From: Bacillota bacterium
Lineage (GTDB): Bacteria > Bacillota > Sulfobacillia > RBS10-35 > JAJYVM01
Assembly (NCBI GenBank): GCA_021792015.1
Contig: JAJYVM010000062.1
Location: 1-12,907, forward strand
Reading direction: 5' to 3'
DNA length: 12,907 bases
The notes beneath the pieces are model-generated. The model did no database searches and was not told where the DNA came from. It saw nothing but the letters and a program-made list of their open reading frames with translations. Position 1 is the first letter of the stretch. Each line of letters opens with the position of its first letter. The position numbers were made by a program, and so were the translations under genes. Shown here piece after piece: positions 6,406-12,907 of this stretch.

Positions 6406-7965
6406 ATGGACTTCGACGTGGTCATCCGAGGCGGCCAGGTGGTGGACGGGACGGGCCGGCGAGGACCCTTCCCAGCCGACGTGGGCATCAGGGGTGACCG
6501 GATCGCCGCGATCGGGTCCCTGGAGGGCGCGGCGGCGCGAGAGGCGGTGGATGCGACCGGGCGGGTGGTGGCGCCTGGCTTCATCGACGTGCACATCCAC
6601 TCGGAAATCGCGCTCCTTGGCGGCCCGTACCGGTACGCGGCCCTGGAGCAGGGTGTGACGACCCACCTCATGGCGGCGGACGGGTTCGGGTGGGCGCCGC
6701 TGCCGGCCGCCGCGGCGCGCCAGATGTGGGAGAACCTGCTCTTCGCGTATGGCGATGCCGAGCTCGACCTGGACTGGCCCACCGCCGAGTCCTACCTCGC
6801 ATGCTTCAAGGGACGGGTGCCGGCGAACCTCGTCCCCCAGGTTCCGCACTGCGCCGTCCGCTTCGGGGCCATGGGTTGGGCCCCCCGGCCCGCCACCGAC
6901 GCCGAGTTGGAGGTCATGCGCGCCACGACGCGCCAATGGTTGGAGGCGGGCGCGGTTTGCCTCAACCTGGGCCTTGACTACCAGCCCAGCGCCTTTGCCG
7001 ACCTGCGCGAGCTGGTCGAGCTCAGCCGCCTCGCCCGTGAGTACGACGCCATCTATGCTGCGCACATCCGGGGGAACCTGCTGGGCACGGAGGCGGCATG
7101 GCGGGAGACCATGGAGATCGGCCGCCAGGCCGACATCCCGGTGCACATCTCCCACTCGTTCGTCACCGACCAGACCGAGCCGCTCCTGGAGGAGGCGGCC
7201 CGCATCTGCGACCTGACGTTCGAGTCCTACATGTACCCGGCGGGCGCCACTCACCTCGCGATGGTGCTCCCAATCTGGGCCCAGGCGGGCGGCCCGCAGG
7301 GCATCCGGACGCGCCTCCAGGATCCGGCCATGCGGGAGCGCCTGGCCGCTGAGCTTGATGAACGGCTCAGCGCGGTGGTGCGGGCGGGGGGCAGCCACGT
7401 CTTTGCCGTTACGCAGACCGGGCGCTACGTGGGTCAGACCGTCGCCGACGCCGCCCGCGAGGCGGGGTTGCCGCTCGGCGAGTTCGCCGTGCGCGTGCTT
7501 CAGGAGGAGCATCCCTTCGCGCTCATGATCTTTCACCACGGTGCCATGGAAGAGCGGGAGACGGCGCGGAGAACCGTGCGGCATCCCAAGATGATGGTCG
7601 CCAGCGACGGCGTCTACCATGGCGCCTTCTCGCACCCGCGCGGCAGCGGCTGCTTTGCGCGCGTGCTGCGCCTCTGCGTCAGGGAGCTCGGCGCCGTGTC
7701 ACTCGAGCAGGCCGTCCACAGGATGAGCGGCTACCCGGCCGAACGGTTTCGGATCCACGATCGCGGCTTGGTCCGCGAAGGCCTTGGCGCCGACCTCGTC
7801 ATCTTCGATCCGGCCACCGTCGCGGATCGTTCGACCTGGGAGCGGTCGCGGCTGTCGCCGGTCGGAATCGACCGCGTTTACGTCAATGGCGAGCCGGTGG
7901 TTGTGGCCGGCCAGAGCACGGGCCGTCTTCCCGGGCGGGTGCTGCGCCGGACGGCCCGGGCCTGA
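6406..7965 (+). CDS. N-acyl-D-amino-acid deacylase family amidohydrolase (D-aminoacylase-like)
   Basis: The product has 519 residues, in the usual range for D-aminoacylases (about 480-540). These zinc enzymes of the amidohydrolase superfamily remove the acyl group from N-acyl-D-amino acids; relatives act on D-dipeptides or cyclic amides. The start at 6406 is supported by GGAGGAGG 7 nt upstream. The order is: small beta-sandwich segment (DVVIRGGQVVDGTG), metal motif H63-I-H65 in GFIDVHIHSE, then AADGFG (90-95) where classical D-aminoacylases have a metal-binding Cys in N-C-G. Next come AAHIRG (His220), HISHS (His250), VASDG (Asp401), and a C-terminal return to the beta-sandwich (GADLVIFDP; VYVNGEPVV). 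The Asp at the Cys position matches a known deacylase/dihydroorotase-like variant ending in Q-D-G, so the substrate class is uncertain. No signal peptide. The neighbours (M81 peptidase, peptide importer, D-threonine-aldolase-type enzyme) fit a role in breaking down acylated or D-amino-acid compounds. Confidence 0.88.
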   Translation: MDFDVVIRGGQVVDGTGRRGPFPADVGIRGDRIAAIGSLEGAAAREAVDATGRVVAPGFIDVHIHSEIALLGGPYRYAALEQGVTTHLMAADGFGWAPLPAAAARQMWENLLFAYGDAELDLDWPTAESYLACFKGRVPANLVPQVPHCAVRFGAMGWAPRPATDAELEVMRATTRQWLEAGAVCLNLGLDYQPSAFADLRELVELSRLAREYDAIYAAHIRGNLLGTEAAWRETMEIGRQADIPVHISHSFVTDQTEPLLEEAARICDLTFESYMYPAGATHLAMVLPIWAQAGGPQGIRTRLQDPAMRERLAAELDERLSAVVRAGGSHVFAVTQTGRYVGQTVADAAREAGLPLGEFAVRVLQEEHPFALMIFHHGAMEERETARRTVRHPKMMVASDGVYHGAFSHPRGSGCFARVLRLCVRELGAVSLEQAVHRMSGYPAERFRIHDRGLVREGLGADLVIFDPATVADRSTWERSRLSPVGIDRVYVNGEPVVVAGQSTGRLPGRVLRRTARA

Positions 7966-7978
7966 GTGCGGTCCTGCG

Positions 7979-8000
7979 CGCCGCCGCGATCGCGGCGGCG
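7979..8000 (+). terminator. 22-bp perfect palindrome after the deacylase gene
   Basis: CGCCGCCGCGA (7979-7989) is followed at once by its exact reverse complement (7990-8000), 13 nt after the deacylase stop. In RNA it gives a very stable hairpin with a tiny loop; a G-U pair could extend it. No T-run follows. It is a likely 3'-end or terminator hairpin; a protein-binding palindrome is the alternative. Confidence 0.5.
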
Positions 8001-8054
8001 TCCAAAGCCCGTGCGCAGCGGCCGGGTTTGCCGAGGGTGGGGGGTGCGGGCCAT

Positions 8055-8082
8055 CGCGGCCCGCCGACCGCGGCAGGCCGCG
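8055..8082 (+). promoter_or_regulatory. Strong hairpin abutting the ribosome site of the gamma-glutamyltransferase-like remnant
   Basis: CGCGGCC (8055-8061) pairs with GGCCGCG (8076-8082), and inside it GCCG (8063-8066) pairs with CGGC (8071-8074) around the loop ACCG, with one C/A mismatch. The structure ends where the Shine-Dalgarno GGGAGGAGG begins (8082-8090). It may control access to the ribosome site or be a second 3'-end hairpin of the deacylase transcript. Confidence 0.4.
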
Positions 8083-8098
8083 GGAGGAGGCTGCAAGG

Positions 8099-8413
8099 GT
8101 GTCGGGAAGGACGAGGGCCCAGCGACCGCCTGTGGCCGGCACGCACGGTACCGCCACCGGCCGCAACCCGGTCGCCGGCGTGGCCGGCCGACCGGTGCCC
8201 GTTCACGGCGGCCATTCCTTCGACGCCGCGGCCGCCGTGGCGGGAGTCGACACGGTGGTGAACACGGCGAGAAGCGCCGCGGGCGCGTCGGCCCCGTTGT
8301 GCGCGGCGCGGTCGTCGCTCTCGACGCAGCTGGCGCGGCGCCAGGCACGCGCGCACACGCAGGCGCCGGGGGGAGGTGGCGCCATTTCCCGGGCCGAGCG
8401 GCTTGGCAGGTGA
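8099..8413 (+). pseudogene. Gamma-glutamyltransferase-family gene, N-terminal remnant
   Basis: The GTG at 8099 follows GGGAGGAGG by about 8 nt, a good ribosome site, and opens a 104-residue frame. Residues 9-45 read RPPVAGTHGTATGRNPVAGV, then AGRPVPVHGGHSFDAAAAVA. This follows the family N-terminal pattern R-P-x-V-x-G-x-x-G-M-V-x-S-x-H-P-L-A-x-x-A-G-x-x-x-L-x-x-G-G-N-A-x-D-A-A-V-A-x-A. After about residue 55 there is no family likeness (the expected GIGGD-type segment is missing). The large subunit and the catalytic Thr are absent; full proteins have 500-600 residues. The family removes gamma-glutamyl groups or hydrolyses related amides such as oxamate, and members often sit beside peptide ABC importers and M81 or deacylase genes. 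I read it as a deletion remnant. A small unrelated protein is the alternative. Confidence 0.5.
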
Positions 8414-8443
8414 AGGCTGGATAGCTGTGGATGGCCTGATATT

Positions 8444-8456
8444 GGACGTCTCGTCC
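8444..8456. promoter_or_regulatory. Possible operator upstream of the transporter genes
   Basis: GGACG-TCT-CGTCC is a perfect 5-bp inverted repeat 38 nt before the start of the substrate-binding protein. Size and place fit a dimeric repressor site, but the arms are short and could occur by chance. No regulator gene lies in the window. Confidence 0.25.
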
Positions 8457-8494
8457 GGCAGGATCATGAACCGTCGAACGGAAACCACGTAGTC

Positions 8495-10219
8495 ATGGGA
8501 CCTGTGTCGATATGGGCCATTGGGAGGGCATGCGGAGAGGTGGACGAGGCAAAGATCCTGCAAGACGGGCTATCTCGGCGCGATCTCTTGCGGCGGGCCG
8601 GGGCGGTGGCGCTGGCCGGGGCCACGGCCAGCCTCCTGGCGGCCTGCGGTGGGGCTGCGTCGACGACCACTGGCGCGGCGAGCTCGGCCACCGCTGCGAC
8701 GAGCGGAAAGGCCACCTCATCCGCGGCGGTGGGCGGCCCGGTCCGCGGCGGCACGCTCAAGGTGGCGGAAATCGGCGATCCACCGACCCTCGACCCGATG
8801 GCGACGACGGCGACCGTCACCCAGGACGACACCATCAACATGTACGAGTCCCTTTTCGCGCTCGACAGCCAGCAGCTGCCGCAGCCGCTCCTGGCGACCG
8901 GCGCCAGCTGGTCGAACGGCAACAAGACGCTGACCATCCCCCTGCGCACGGATGTCCAGTTCCACGACGGCAGCGGCATGACGGCGGACGACGTGGCAGC
9001 CTCGCTCAAGCGGTGGTTCACCATCGCCACCTATGGCCAGCAGGTCGGCAAGGCCGTCGTGGACGTGAAGGCCACGGGGAGCCACACGGTGGTCATCGAC
9101 CTGAACGCCCCGAGCGGCGCGCTGCTCACGTATATGGCCGATCCGAACGCCATGGCCGCCATCATGCCGAAGAAGCTGATCGACAAGTTCGGGGACAAAC
9201 CCATCACGGACCCGCCCATCGGGACAGGCCCGTTCATGTACAAGGACTGGAAGCCGAACGCCTACCTCAAGCTCGTGCGCTTTGCCAACTACAAGCCGGT
9301 CAGCGCCCCGGCCAGCGCCCAGGCGGGCAAGCGCGTCGCCTACCTCGATGAGATCGATATCCTGCCCGTTCCGCAGGCCACGACGCGACTCGCCGGCCTG
9401 CAATCGGGCGAGTACGACTTCGGCGCCCAGATGAACGGGGACCAGTATAGCCAGGTCACCGGCACGCCCGGCCTGGTGCCGGAGATCATCAAGCCGAGCG
9501 GCTGGTACATTCACGTCTTCAACAACAAGCAGGGAATCTTCTCCAACCTCAAGGCTCGCCAGGCCTACCTGAAGGCGCTCAGCAACAAGCCGATCATGGA
9601 GTCGGCCTTCGGGCCCCAGGCATTCTGGAGCGTGAGCTCGCCCACCATCGCCTACGGTGCCTTCACGGACAACACGGACGGCACGGGCATCTACAACACC
9701 CAGGACGTGGCGGGCGCCCAGAAGCTGCTCAAAGAGATCCATTACGACGGCACCCCGATCCGCCTGATGACCACGACCAACTACTCGTGGATGTACAAGG
9801 GCTCGGTGGTCGCCCAGAGCCAGCTGGAGAAGGCCGGCTTCAAGGTGAAGCTGAACGTGGTGGACTGGGCCACACTGGTGGCTCAGCGCAACAACCCGAC
9901 CGTGTACGACGTGTTCACCACAGGTGTCGGCTCGGTCGTCTACCCCTCCCTGGGGCTGCCGTTCCTGTCGCCGACATGGCCGGGCTTCTGGGACGACCCC
10001 AAGGTGAACGCCCTGATGGCGACCTTCCTGAGCACGGTCGGCCTGTCCGGTCGCCAAGCCACATGGCGGGAGATCCAGAAGCGGTACTACGCCGACGTGC
10101 CGTCCATCCGGCTCGGCGACTACTACGGCTTCGATGTGGCCCGGGACGTGGTGAAGGGCTTCGTGCCCGACGGGGCCGGGATGTTCTTCTGGAACGTCTG
10201 GCTCTCCCAGCAGGCGTAG
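8495..10219 (+). CDS. ABC transporter substrate-binding lipoprotein, family 5 (peptide/nickel/opine type)
   Basis: The product has 574 residues, in the family range (500-600). It is the extracytoplasmic receptor of a DppABC-type importer. The N-terminus has a Tat motif L-S-R-R-D-L-L-R-R (Arg28-Arg29), a hydrophobic core and lipobox LLAAC with Cys51 as the lipid anchor. A Ser/Thr/Ala/Gly-rich linker follows up to about residue 83. Family features are GGTLKVAEIGDPPTLDP near 84-100, then FHDGSGMTADDVAASLKRW and the phrase PIGTGPFMYKDWKPN. The ATG at 8495 leaves a 27-residue leader before the twin Arg, and the GTG at 8540 would give a more usual n-region; both lack ideal ribosome sites. The permease genes follow after 117 nt with a strong hairpin between, as often seen when the receptor is made in excess. 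The ligand may be an oligopeptide or an acyl/D-amino-acid conjugate, judged only from the neighbours. Confidence 0.9.
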   Translation: MGPVSIWAIGRACGEVDEAKILQDGLSRRDLLRRAGAVALAGATASLLAACGGAASTTTGAASSATAATSGKATSSAAVGGPVRGGTLKVAEIGDPPTLDPMATTATVTQDDTINMYESLFALDSQQLPQPLLATGASWSNGNKTLTIPLRTDVQFHDGSGMTADDVAASLKRWFTIATYGQQVGKAVVDVKATGSHTVVIDLNAPSGALLTYMADPNAMAAIMPKKLIDKFGDKPITDPPIGTGPFMYKDWKPNAYLKLVRFANYKPVSAPASAQAGKRVAYLDEIDILPVPQATTRLAGLQSGEYDFGAQMNGDQYSQVTGTPGLVPEIIKPSGWYIHVFNNKQGIFSNLKARQAYLKALSNKPIMESAFGPQAFWSVSSPTIAYGAFTDNTDGTGIYNTQDVAGAQKLLKEIHYDGTPIRLMTTTNYSWMYKGSVVAQSQLEKAGFKVKLNVVDWATLVAQRNNPTVYDVFTTGVGSVVYPSLGLPFLSPTWPGFWDDPKVNALMATFLSTVGLSGRQATWREIQKRYYADVPSIRLGDYYGFDVARDVVKGFVPDGAGMFFWNVWLSQQA

Positions 10220-10252
10220 CGGGCGGAGCGCGAAGCGCGTTGGGACGTGCGG

Positions 10253-10292
10253 GAGGCCGGCGCGCGGCGACCATCGCGGCGCGCCGGTCCTC
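10253..10292 (+). promoter_or_regulatory. Intercistronic hairpin between receptor and permease genes
   Basis: CCGGCGCGC (10257-10265) pairs perfectly with GCGCGCCGG (10279-10287). Inside, GCGA (10267-10270) pairs with TCGC (10274-10277) around loop CCA, with one G/G mismatch. Outside, GAGG (10253-10256) can pair with CCTC (10289-10292) past one bulged T. It lies 33 nt after the receptor stop and 44 nt before the permease start. Such hairpins commonly stabilise the upstream receptor mRNA and reduce read-through to the permeases. No T-run. Confidence 0.6.
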
Positions 10293-10336
10293 GCTGGAAG
10301 CGGGGGTGGCCGTGCGGGTGCCAGGGCACGGGCAGG

Positions 10337-11281
10337 ATGGCTAATTTCCTCGTGCGACGGGTGCTGTCGATCATCCCCGTCATGTTGATCGTGTCCGCAT
10401 TCGTCTTCCTGCTGATCCACATCACCCCGGGTGACCCCGCCTCGTACATGCTGGGCTCGTCGGCGACGCCGGCCCAGGTCCGGGCGCTGCGGATCGAGCT
10501 GGGGCTGAACCAGCCGATGTACAAGCAGTTCCTGGTGTGGTTCGGTGCGGCGATCCACGGCAACCTGGGCGAATCGATCTTCATGGGCATCCCCGTCACG
10601 CTGGCCATCTGGCAGCGGCTGCAGCCCACCTTCCTGCTGACGCTGCTGGCGGTGGTCTTCGAGATCCTGATCGGGGTGCCGGCCGGCATCGTGGCCGCAA
10701 GCCGCCGCAATACGTGGGTCGACCAGACCGTCATGGTCCTGTCGCTCCTCGGGCTGTCGATGCCCTCCTTCTGGCTCGGCCTCAACCTGATCCTGTTCTT
10801 TGGCGTCGACCTCCGCATCCTGCCGGTGGCGGGCTATATCACGCTCGCGCGGAGCCCGTGGGGCGCGTTTCGGTCGCTGCTGATGCCGGCCTTCTCGCTG
10901 GGGTTCATCAACGCCGCCCTGGTTGCGCGCATGACTCGCTCCAGCACGCTGGACGTGCTCTCGCAGGACTTTGTGCGCACAGCTCGCGCCAAGGGTTTGG
11001 CGGGTCCGCGCGTGCTATGGCGCCATGCATTCCGCAACGCGCTGTTGCCCGTCCTGACGGCGGTCGGCAATTCGTTCGCGCTGCTGCTGGGCGGCTTGGT
11101 CGTGACCGAGCAGGTATTCGCCATCCCCGGCGTTGGCCAGCTGGTGATCAATGCGGTCAATGAGCGCGACTACCCCGTGATCCAAGGGGCGCTGCTCTAC
11201 ATCGTCACGCTGTACGTGATCATCAACATCGTCGTCGATCTCGTGTACGCGGTCGCCGATCCGCGGATCCGGTTCTCATGA
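10337..11281 (+). CDS. ABC transporter permease, DppB/GsiC-like
   Basis: The product has 314 residues from the ATG at 10337, the usual length. This start places the first membrane helix right after MANFLVRRVL, as in DppB proteins; an earlier in-frame start would add an Arg-rich, unlikely leader. Family features: helix 10-29 followed by TPGDPASYMLG, a long periplasmic segment with LGLNQPMYKQFLVW, then the five-helix BPD_transp_1 domain from about residue 96. The cytoplasmic EAA loop lies at about 212-240 (FVRTARAKGLAGPRVLWRHA), where the transporter ATPase docks. The C-terminus YAVADPRIRFS is typical. It forms the membrane channel with the next gene product, and its TGA overlaps that ATG by 4 nt. 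No ATPase gene is in the window, so it may lie to the right or be shared. Confidence 0.93.
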   Translation: MANFLVRRVLSIIPVMLIVSAFVFLLIHITPGDPASYMLGSSATPAQVRALRIELGLNQPMYKQFLVWFGAAIHGNLGESIFMGIPVTLAIWQRLQPTFLLTLLAVVFEILIGVPAGIVAASRRNTWVDQTVMVLSLLGLSMPSFWLGLNLILFFGVDLRILPVAGYITLARSPWGAFRSLLMPAFSLGFINAALVARMTRSSTLDVLSQDFVRTARAKGLAGPRVLWRHAFRNALLPVLTAVGNSFALLLGGLVVTEQVFAIPGVGQLVINAVNERDYPVIQGALLYIVTLYVIINIVVDLVYAVADPRIRFS

Positions 11282-12210
11282 GCGGCCCCGGCCCCCAGCG
11301 AAGGGCCGGGCTTGGAGGCGAGCGTTTGAGCGCCACGCCGGAGATGCTCCCGACCCGGGAGGCCGAAGCGGTCCTCCAGCGCCCGGGCGTGCTGCGACTG
11401 CTGCTGCGCAACCGCCTGGCCGTGACTGGCGGTAGCCTGCTGCTGCTGCTGCTCGTCTGCGCGGCCTTTGCCCCCCTGATCGCCCACCAGAACCCGAACG
11501 GCATCCACCCGTCGGTGCGGCTGCAGCCGCCGAGCGCCCAGCACTGGTTCGGTACCGACGACTTCGGGCGCGACATGTTCAGCCGGGTCATCTACGGCTC
11601 ACGGGTCTCTCTGGAAGTCGGCGCCCTGGTCGTCCTCTTCACCTCGGCGGCCGGTATCCTGTTCGGGCTTGTTGCCGGCTACTTTCGCGCCGCCGACAAC
11701 GTCATCATGCGCGTCATGGACGCGCTGATGGCCATCCCGCCGGTGCTGCTGGCGATCGCGATCATGGCTTCGCTGGGTCCAAGTGTCGGCAATGTCGTCT
11801 TCTCCCTCACCGTCGGCTACACGCCGCAGCTGGCGCGCGTGCTGCGGTCCCAGGTCCTCGTGCTGCGGGAGGTCACCTTCACCGAGGCCGCCCGGTCGGG
11901 CGGCGTGGGGGAGCGCCGGATCGCCTGGCGTCACGTACTCCCCAACGCCATGTCACCCGTGATCGTGCAGTCGACCGTCACCTTCGCCTCGGCGGTGCTG
12001 TCCGAAGCCGCCCTCAGCTTCCTGGGGGTGGGGGAGCCACCCACGGTCCCCTCCTGGGGCAACGAGCTGAACGACGGCCGCCCGTACATGGTCACCGCGC
12101 CATGGCTGACGATCATCCCCGGACTGGCCATCATGATCTGCGTGCTGGCCGTCAACCTCTTGGGGGACGGCCTGCGGGATGTCCTCGACCCGCGGCTTCG
12201 CAACTCCTAG
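11278..12210 (+). CDS. ABC transporter permease, DppC/GsiD-like
   Basis: The product has 310 residues. The ATG at 11278 overlaps the stop of the DppB-like gene (ATGA), showing translational coupling. An N-terminal cytoplasmic tail of about 47 residues comes before the first helix, which contains a leucine run (residues 54-59) encoded largely by CTG repeats. The DppC signature FGTDDFGRD is at 91-99, the five-helix permease domain runs from about 110, and the EAA loop is at 202-224 (FTEAARSGGVGERRIAWRH). The phrase LSFLGVGEPPTVPSWG is at 246-261, and the C-terminus is GDGLRDVLDPRLRNS. It pairs with the DppB-like subunit in a peptide-type importer. The next gene starts 16 nt after its stop, so the operon continues. 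Confidence 0.93.
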   Translation: MSGPGPQRRAGLGGERLSATPEMLPTREAEAVLQRPGVLRLLLRNRLAVTGGSLLLLLLVCAAFAPLIAHQNPNGIHPSVRLQPPSAQHWFGTDDFGRDMFSRVIYGSRVSLEVGALVVLFTSAAGILFGLVAGYFRAADNVIMRVMDALMAIPPVLLAIAIMASLGPSVGNVVFSLTVGYTPQLARVLRSQVLVLREVTFTEAARSGGVGERRIAWRHVLPNAMSPVIVQSTVTFASAVLSEAALSFLGVGEPPTVPSWGNELNDGRPYMVTAPWLTIIPGLAIMICVLAVNLLGDGLRDVLDPRLRNS

Positions 12211-12226
12211 ACCCGTCGTGGAGGGG

Positions 12227-12907
12227 ATGGCATTGTTCGCGGACGAAATCACGGACGATCCCGCCGTCGGACGGCCCGCCACCGACTTGCCAACGCCGGC
12301 GCCCCTGGTCGACCTCGACGTGCTCGAAGCCAACATCGCGGCCATGGCGGCTTTTTTCCGGGGGCGGCCCGCCCACATTCGCCCGCACGCGAAGACGCAC
12401 CGCGCGCCGGCCATTGCCCGGAGGCAGGTGGCAGCCGGCGCACCGGGCGTGACGTGTGCCAAGGTCAGCATGGCCGAGGCCATGGTCAATGGAGGCATCC
12501 AGGATGTCTACATCGCGAACCAGGTGATCTCGCGCTGGGCGGTCGGCCGGCTCTGCCGTTTGGCGCAGCGGGCCCGGGTCGCGGTGGCCGTGGACCAGCC
12601 TGCCAACGTCGCCGACCTTTCCGCGGCTGCGTCCGCGGCCGGGGTCGTCATCGACGTGCTGGTCGAATTGGATGCCGGCTTGGGCCGCTGTGGGATCGCG
12701 CCGGGACGGCCCGCACTCGATCTGGCCAAGATCGTGGCCCGCGCCCCGGGCCTCCGCTTTGCCGGCCTGCATGCATACGAAGGCCATGTCGTGCAAGATG
12801 CCGATGCGGGCAAACGCACGGCCGAGACGGAGAAGATGCTGGCCATCACGATGGACACACGCGATCAGATGGAGCGCGAGGGCCTGCCCGTCGAGACCGT
12901 GACCTGC
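12227..12907 (+). CDS. D-threonine aldolase-type PLP enzyme (alanine-racemase N-terminal fold), cut by window edge
   Basis: The first 227 residues are visible; full members have about 370. Fold-III PLP enzymes of this group (D-threonine aldolase, D-3-hydroxyaspartate dehydratase, D-serine dehydratase-like) act on beta-hydroxy-D-amino acids. D-threonine aldolase gives glycine and acetaldehyde. Evidence: TPAPLVDLDVLEANIAAM at 23-40, the lysine motif RPHAKTH at 52-58 with Lys56 expected to bind PLP, then CAKVSMAEAM (77-86), VELDAGLGRCGI and the HAYEGH phrase typical of the family. The C-terminal metal-binding His/Cys pair would lie beyond the window, so the exact reaction cannot be assigned. The start is uncertain: GGAGGGG abuts the ATG at 12227, while the TTG at 12233 has better spacing. 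It is probably the next gene of the transporter operon (16-nt gap), linking import to use of D-amino acids. Confidence 0.85.
   Translation, partial: MALFADEITDDPAVGRPATDLPTPAPLVDLDVLEANIAAMAAFFRGRPAHIRPHAKTHRAPAIARRQVAAGAPGVTCAKVSMAEAMVNGGIQDVYIANQVISRWAVGRLCRLAQRARVAVAVDQPANVADLSAAASAAGVVIDVLVELDAGLGRCGIAPGRPALDLAKIVARAPGLRFAGLHAYEGHVVQDADAGKRTAETEKMLAITMDTRDQMEREGLPVETVTC

Noticed and set aside
7966..8424. A 152-codon plus-strand frame after the deacylase as a novel basic protein
   Set aside because: It is extremely Arg/Gly-rich, runs through two hairpins, and overlaps the better-supported remnant frame with its own ribosome site.
8717..10558. A 613-codon minus-strand open frame opposite the substrate-binding protein
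   Set aside because: It is the antisense shadow of a well-supported receptor gene; its translation has no known motif.
11439..11455. CTG repeat in the DppC-like gene as a phase-variable tract
   Set aside because: It encodes a leucine run in the first membrane helix; changes by three bases would not switch the gene off.
1..12907. CRISPR array, retron, toxin-antitoxin or defence island
   Set aside because: No regularly spaced repeats, reverse transcriptase, nuclease or paired small genes could be recognised on either strand.

Overview
This is a very G+C-rich window (roughly 70% by eye) whose first two genes belong to a spore-germinant receptor operon. The host is therefore most likely an endospore-forming, high-GC Firmicute (Symbiobacterium, Thermaerobacter, Limnochorda or Sulfobacillus-like). 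The lineage is inferred from gene content only; no rRNA or other phylogenetic marker is present.

Region 1 (1-1690) holds the end of a GerAB-type germinant-receptor permease, overlapped by a complete GerAC-type lipoprotein, followed by a strong GC hairpin. Region 2 (about 1830-3850) is a scrap-yard. It contains the 5' end of an IS1595/ISXO2-type transposase behind an inverted repeat, an apparently intact alpha/beta hydrolase on the minus strand with an odd C-terminal tail, and a frameshifted cytochrome P450 C-terminus. The P450 starts within a few bases of a tRNA-like 3' end (perfect T-arm, acceptor strand, encoded CCA). The matching 5' acceptor strand lies about 150 nt upstream, so this is not a standard tRNA. 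About 560 nt without a convincing gene follow.

Region 3 (4409 to the end) is a plus-strand gene set for uptake and breakdown of peptides or N-acylated and D-amino acids. In order it encodes an M81/MlrC-family metallopeptidase, an N-acyl-D-amino-acid deacylase-type amidohydrolase, a short remnant that looks like the start of a gamma-glutamyltransferase-family gene, a Tat/lipoprotein family-5 substrate-binding protein, DppB-like and DppC-like permeases (overlapping ATGA), and the first 227 residues of a D-threonine-aldolase-type PLP enzyme. No transporter ATPase is seen; it may lie beyond the right edge or elsewhere. A coherent reading is import of a small peptide or acyl-amino acid, hydrolysis by the M81 and amidohydrolase enzymes, and use of a beta-hydroxy-D-amino acid by the last enzyme. 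The substrate cannot be fixed from sequence alone.

Several gene ends and inter-gene gaps carry perfect or near-perfect GC-rich inverted repeats without a following T-run. I found no CRISPR array, complete mobile element or complete new defence system. The most unusual items are the tRNA-like structure, the decayed genes around it, and the truncated gamma-glutamyltransferase-like start inside the catabolic cluster.
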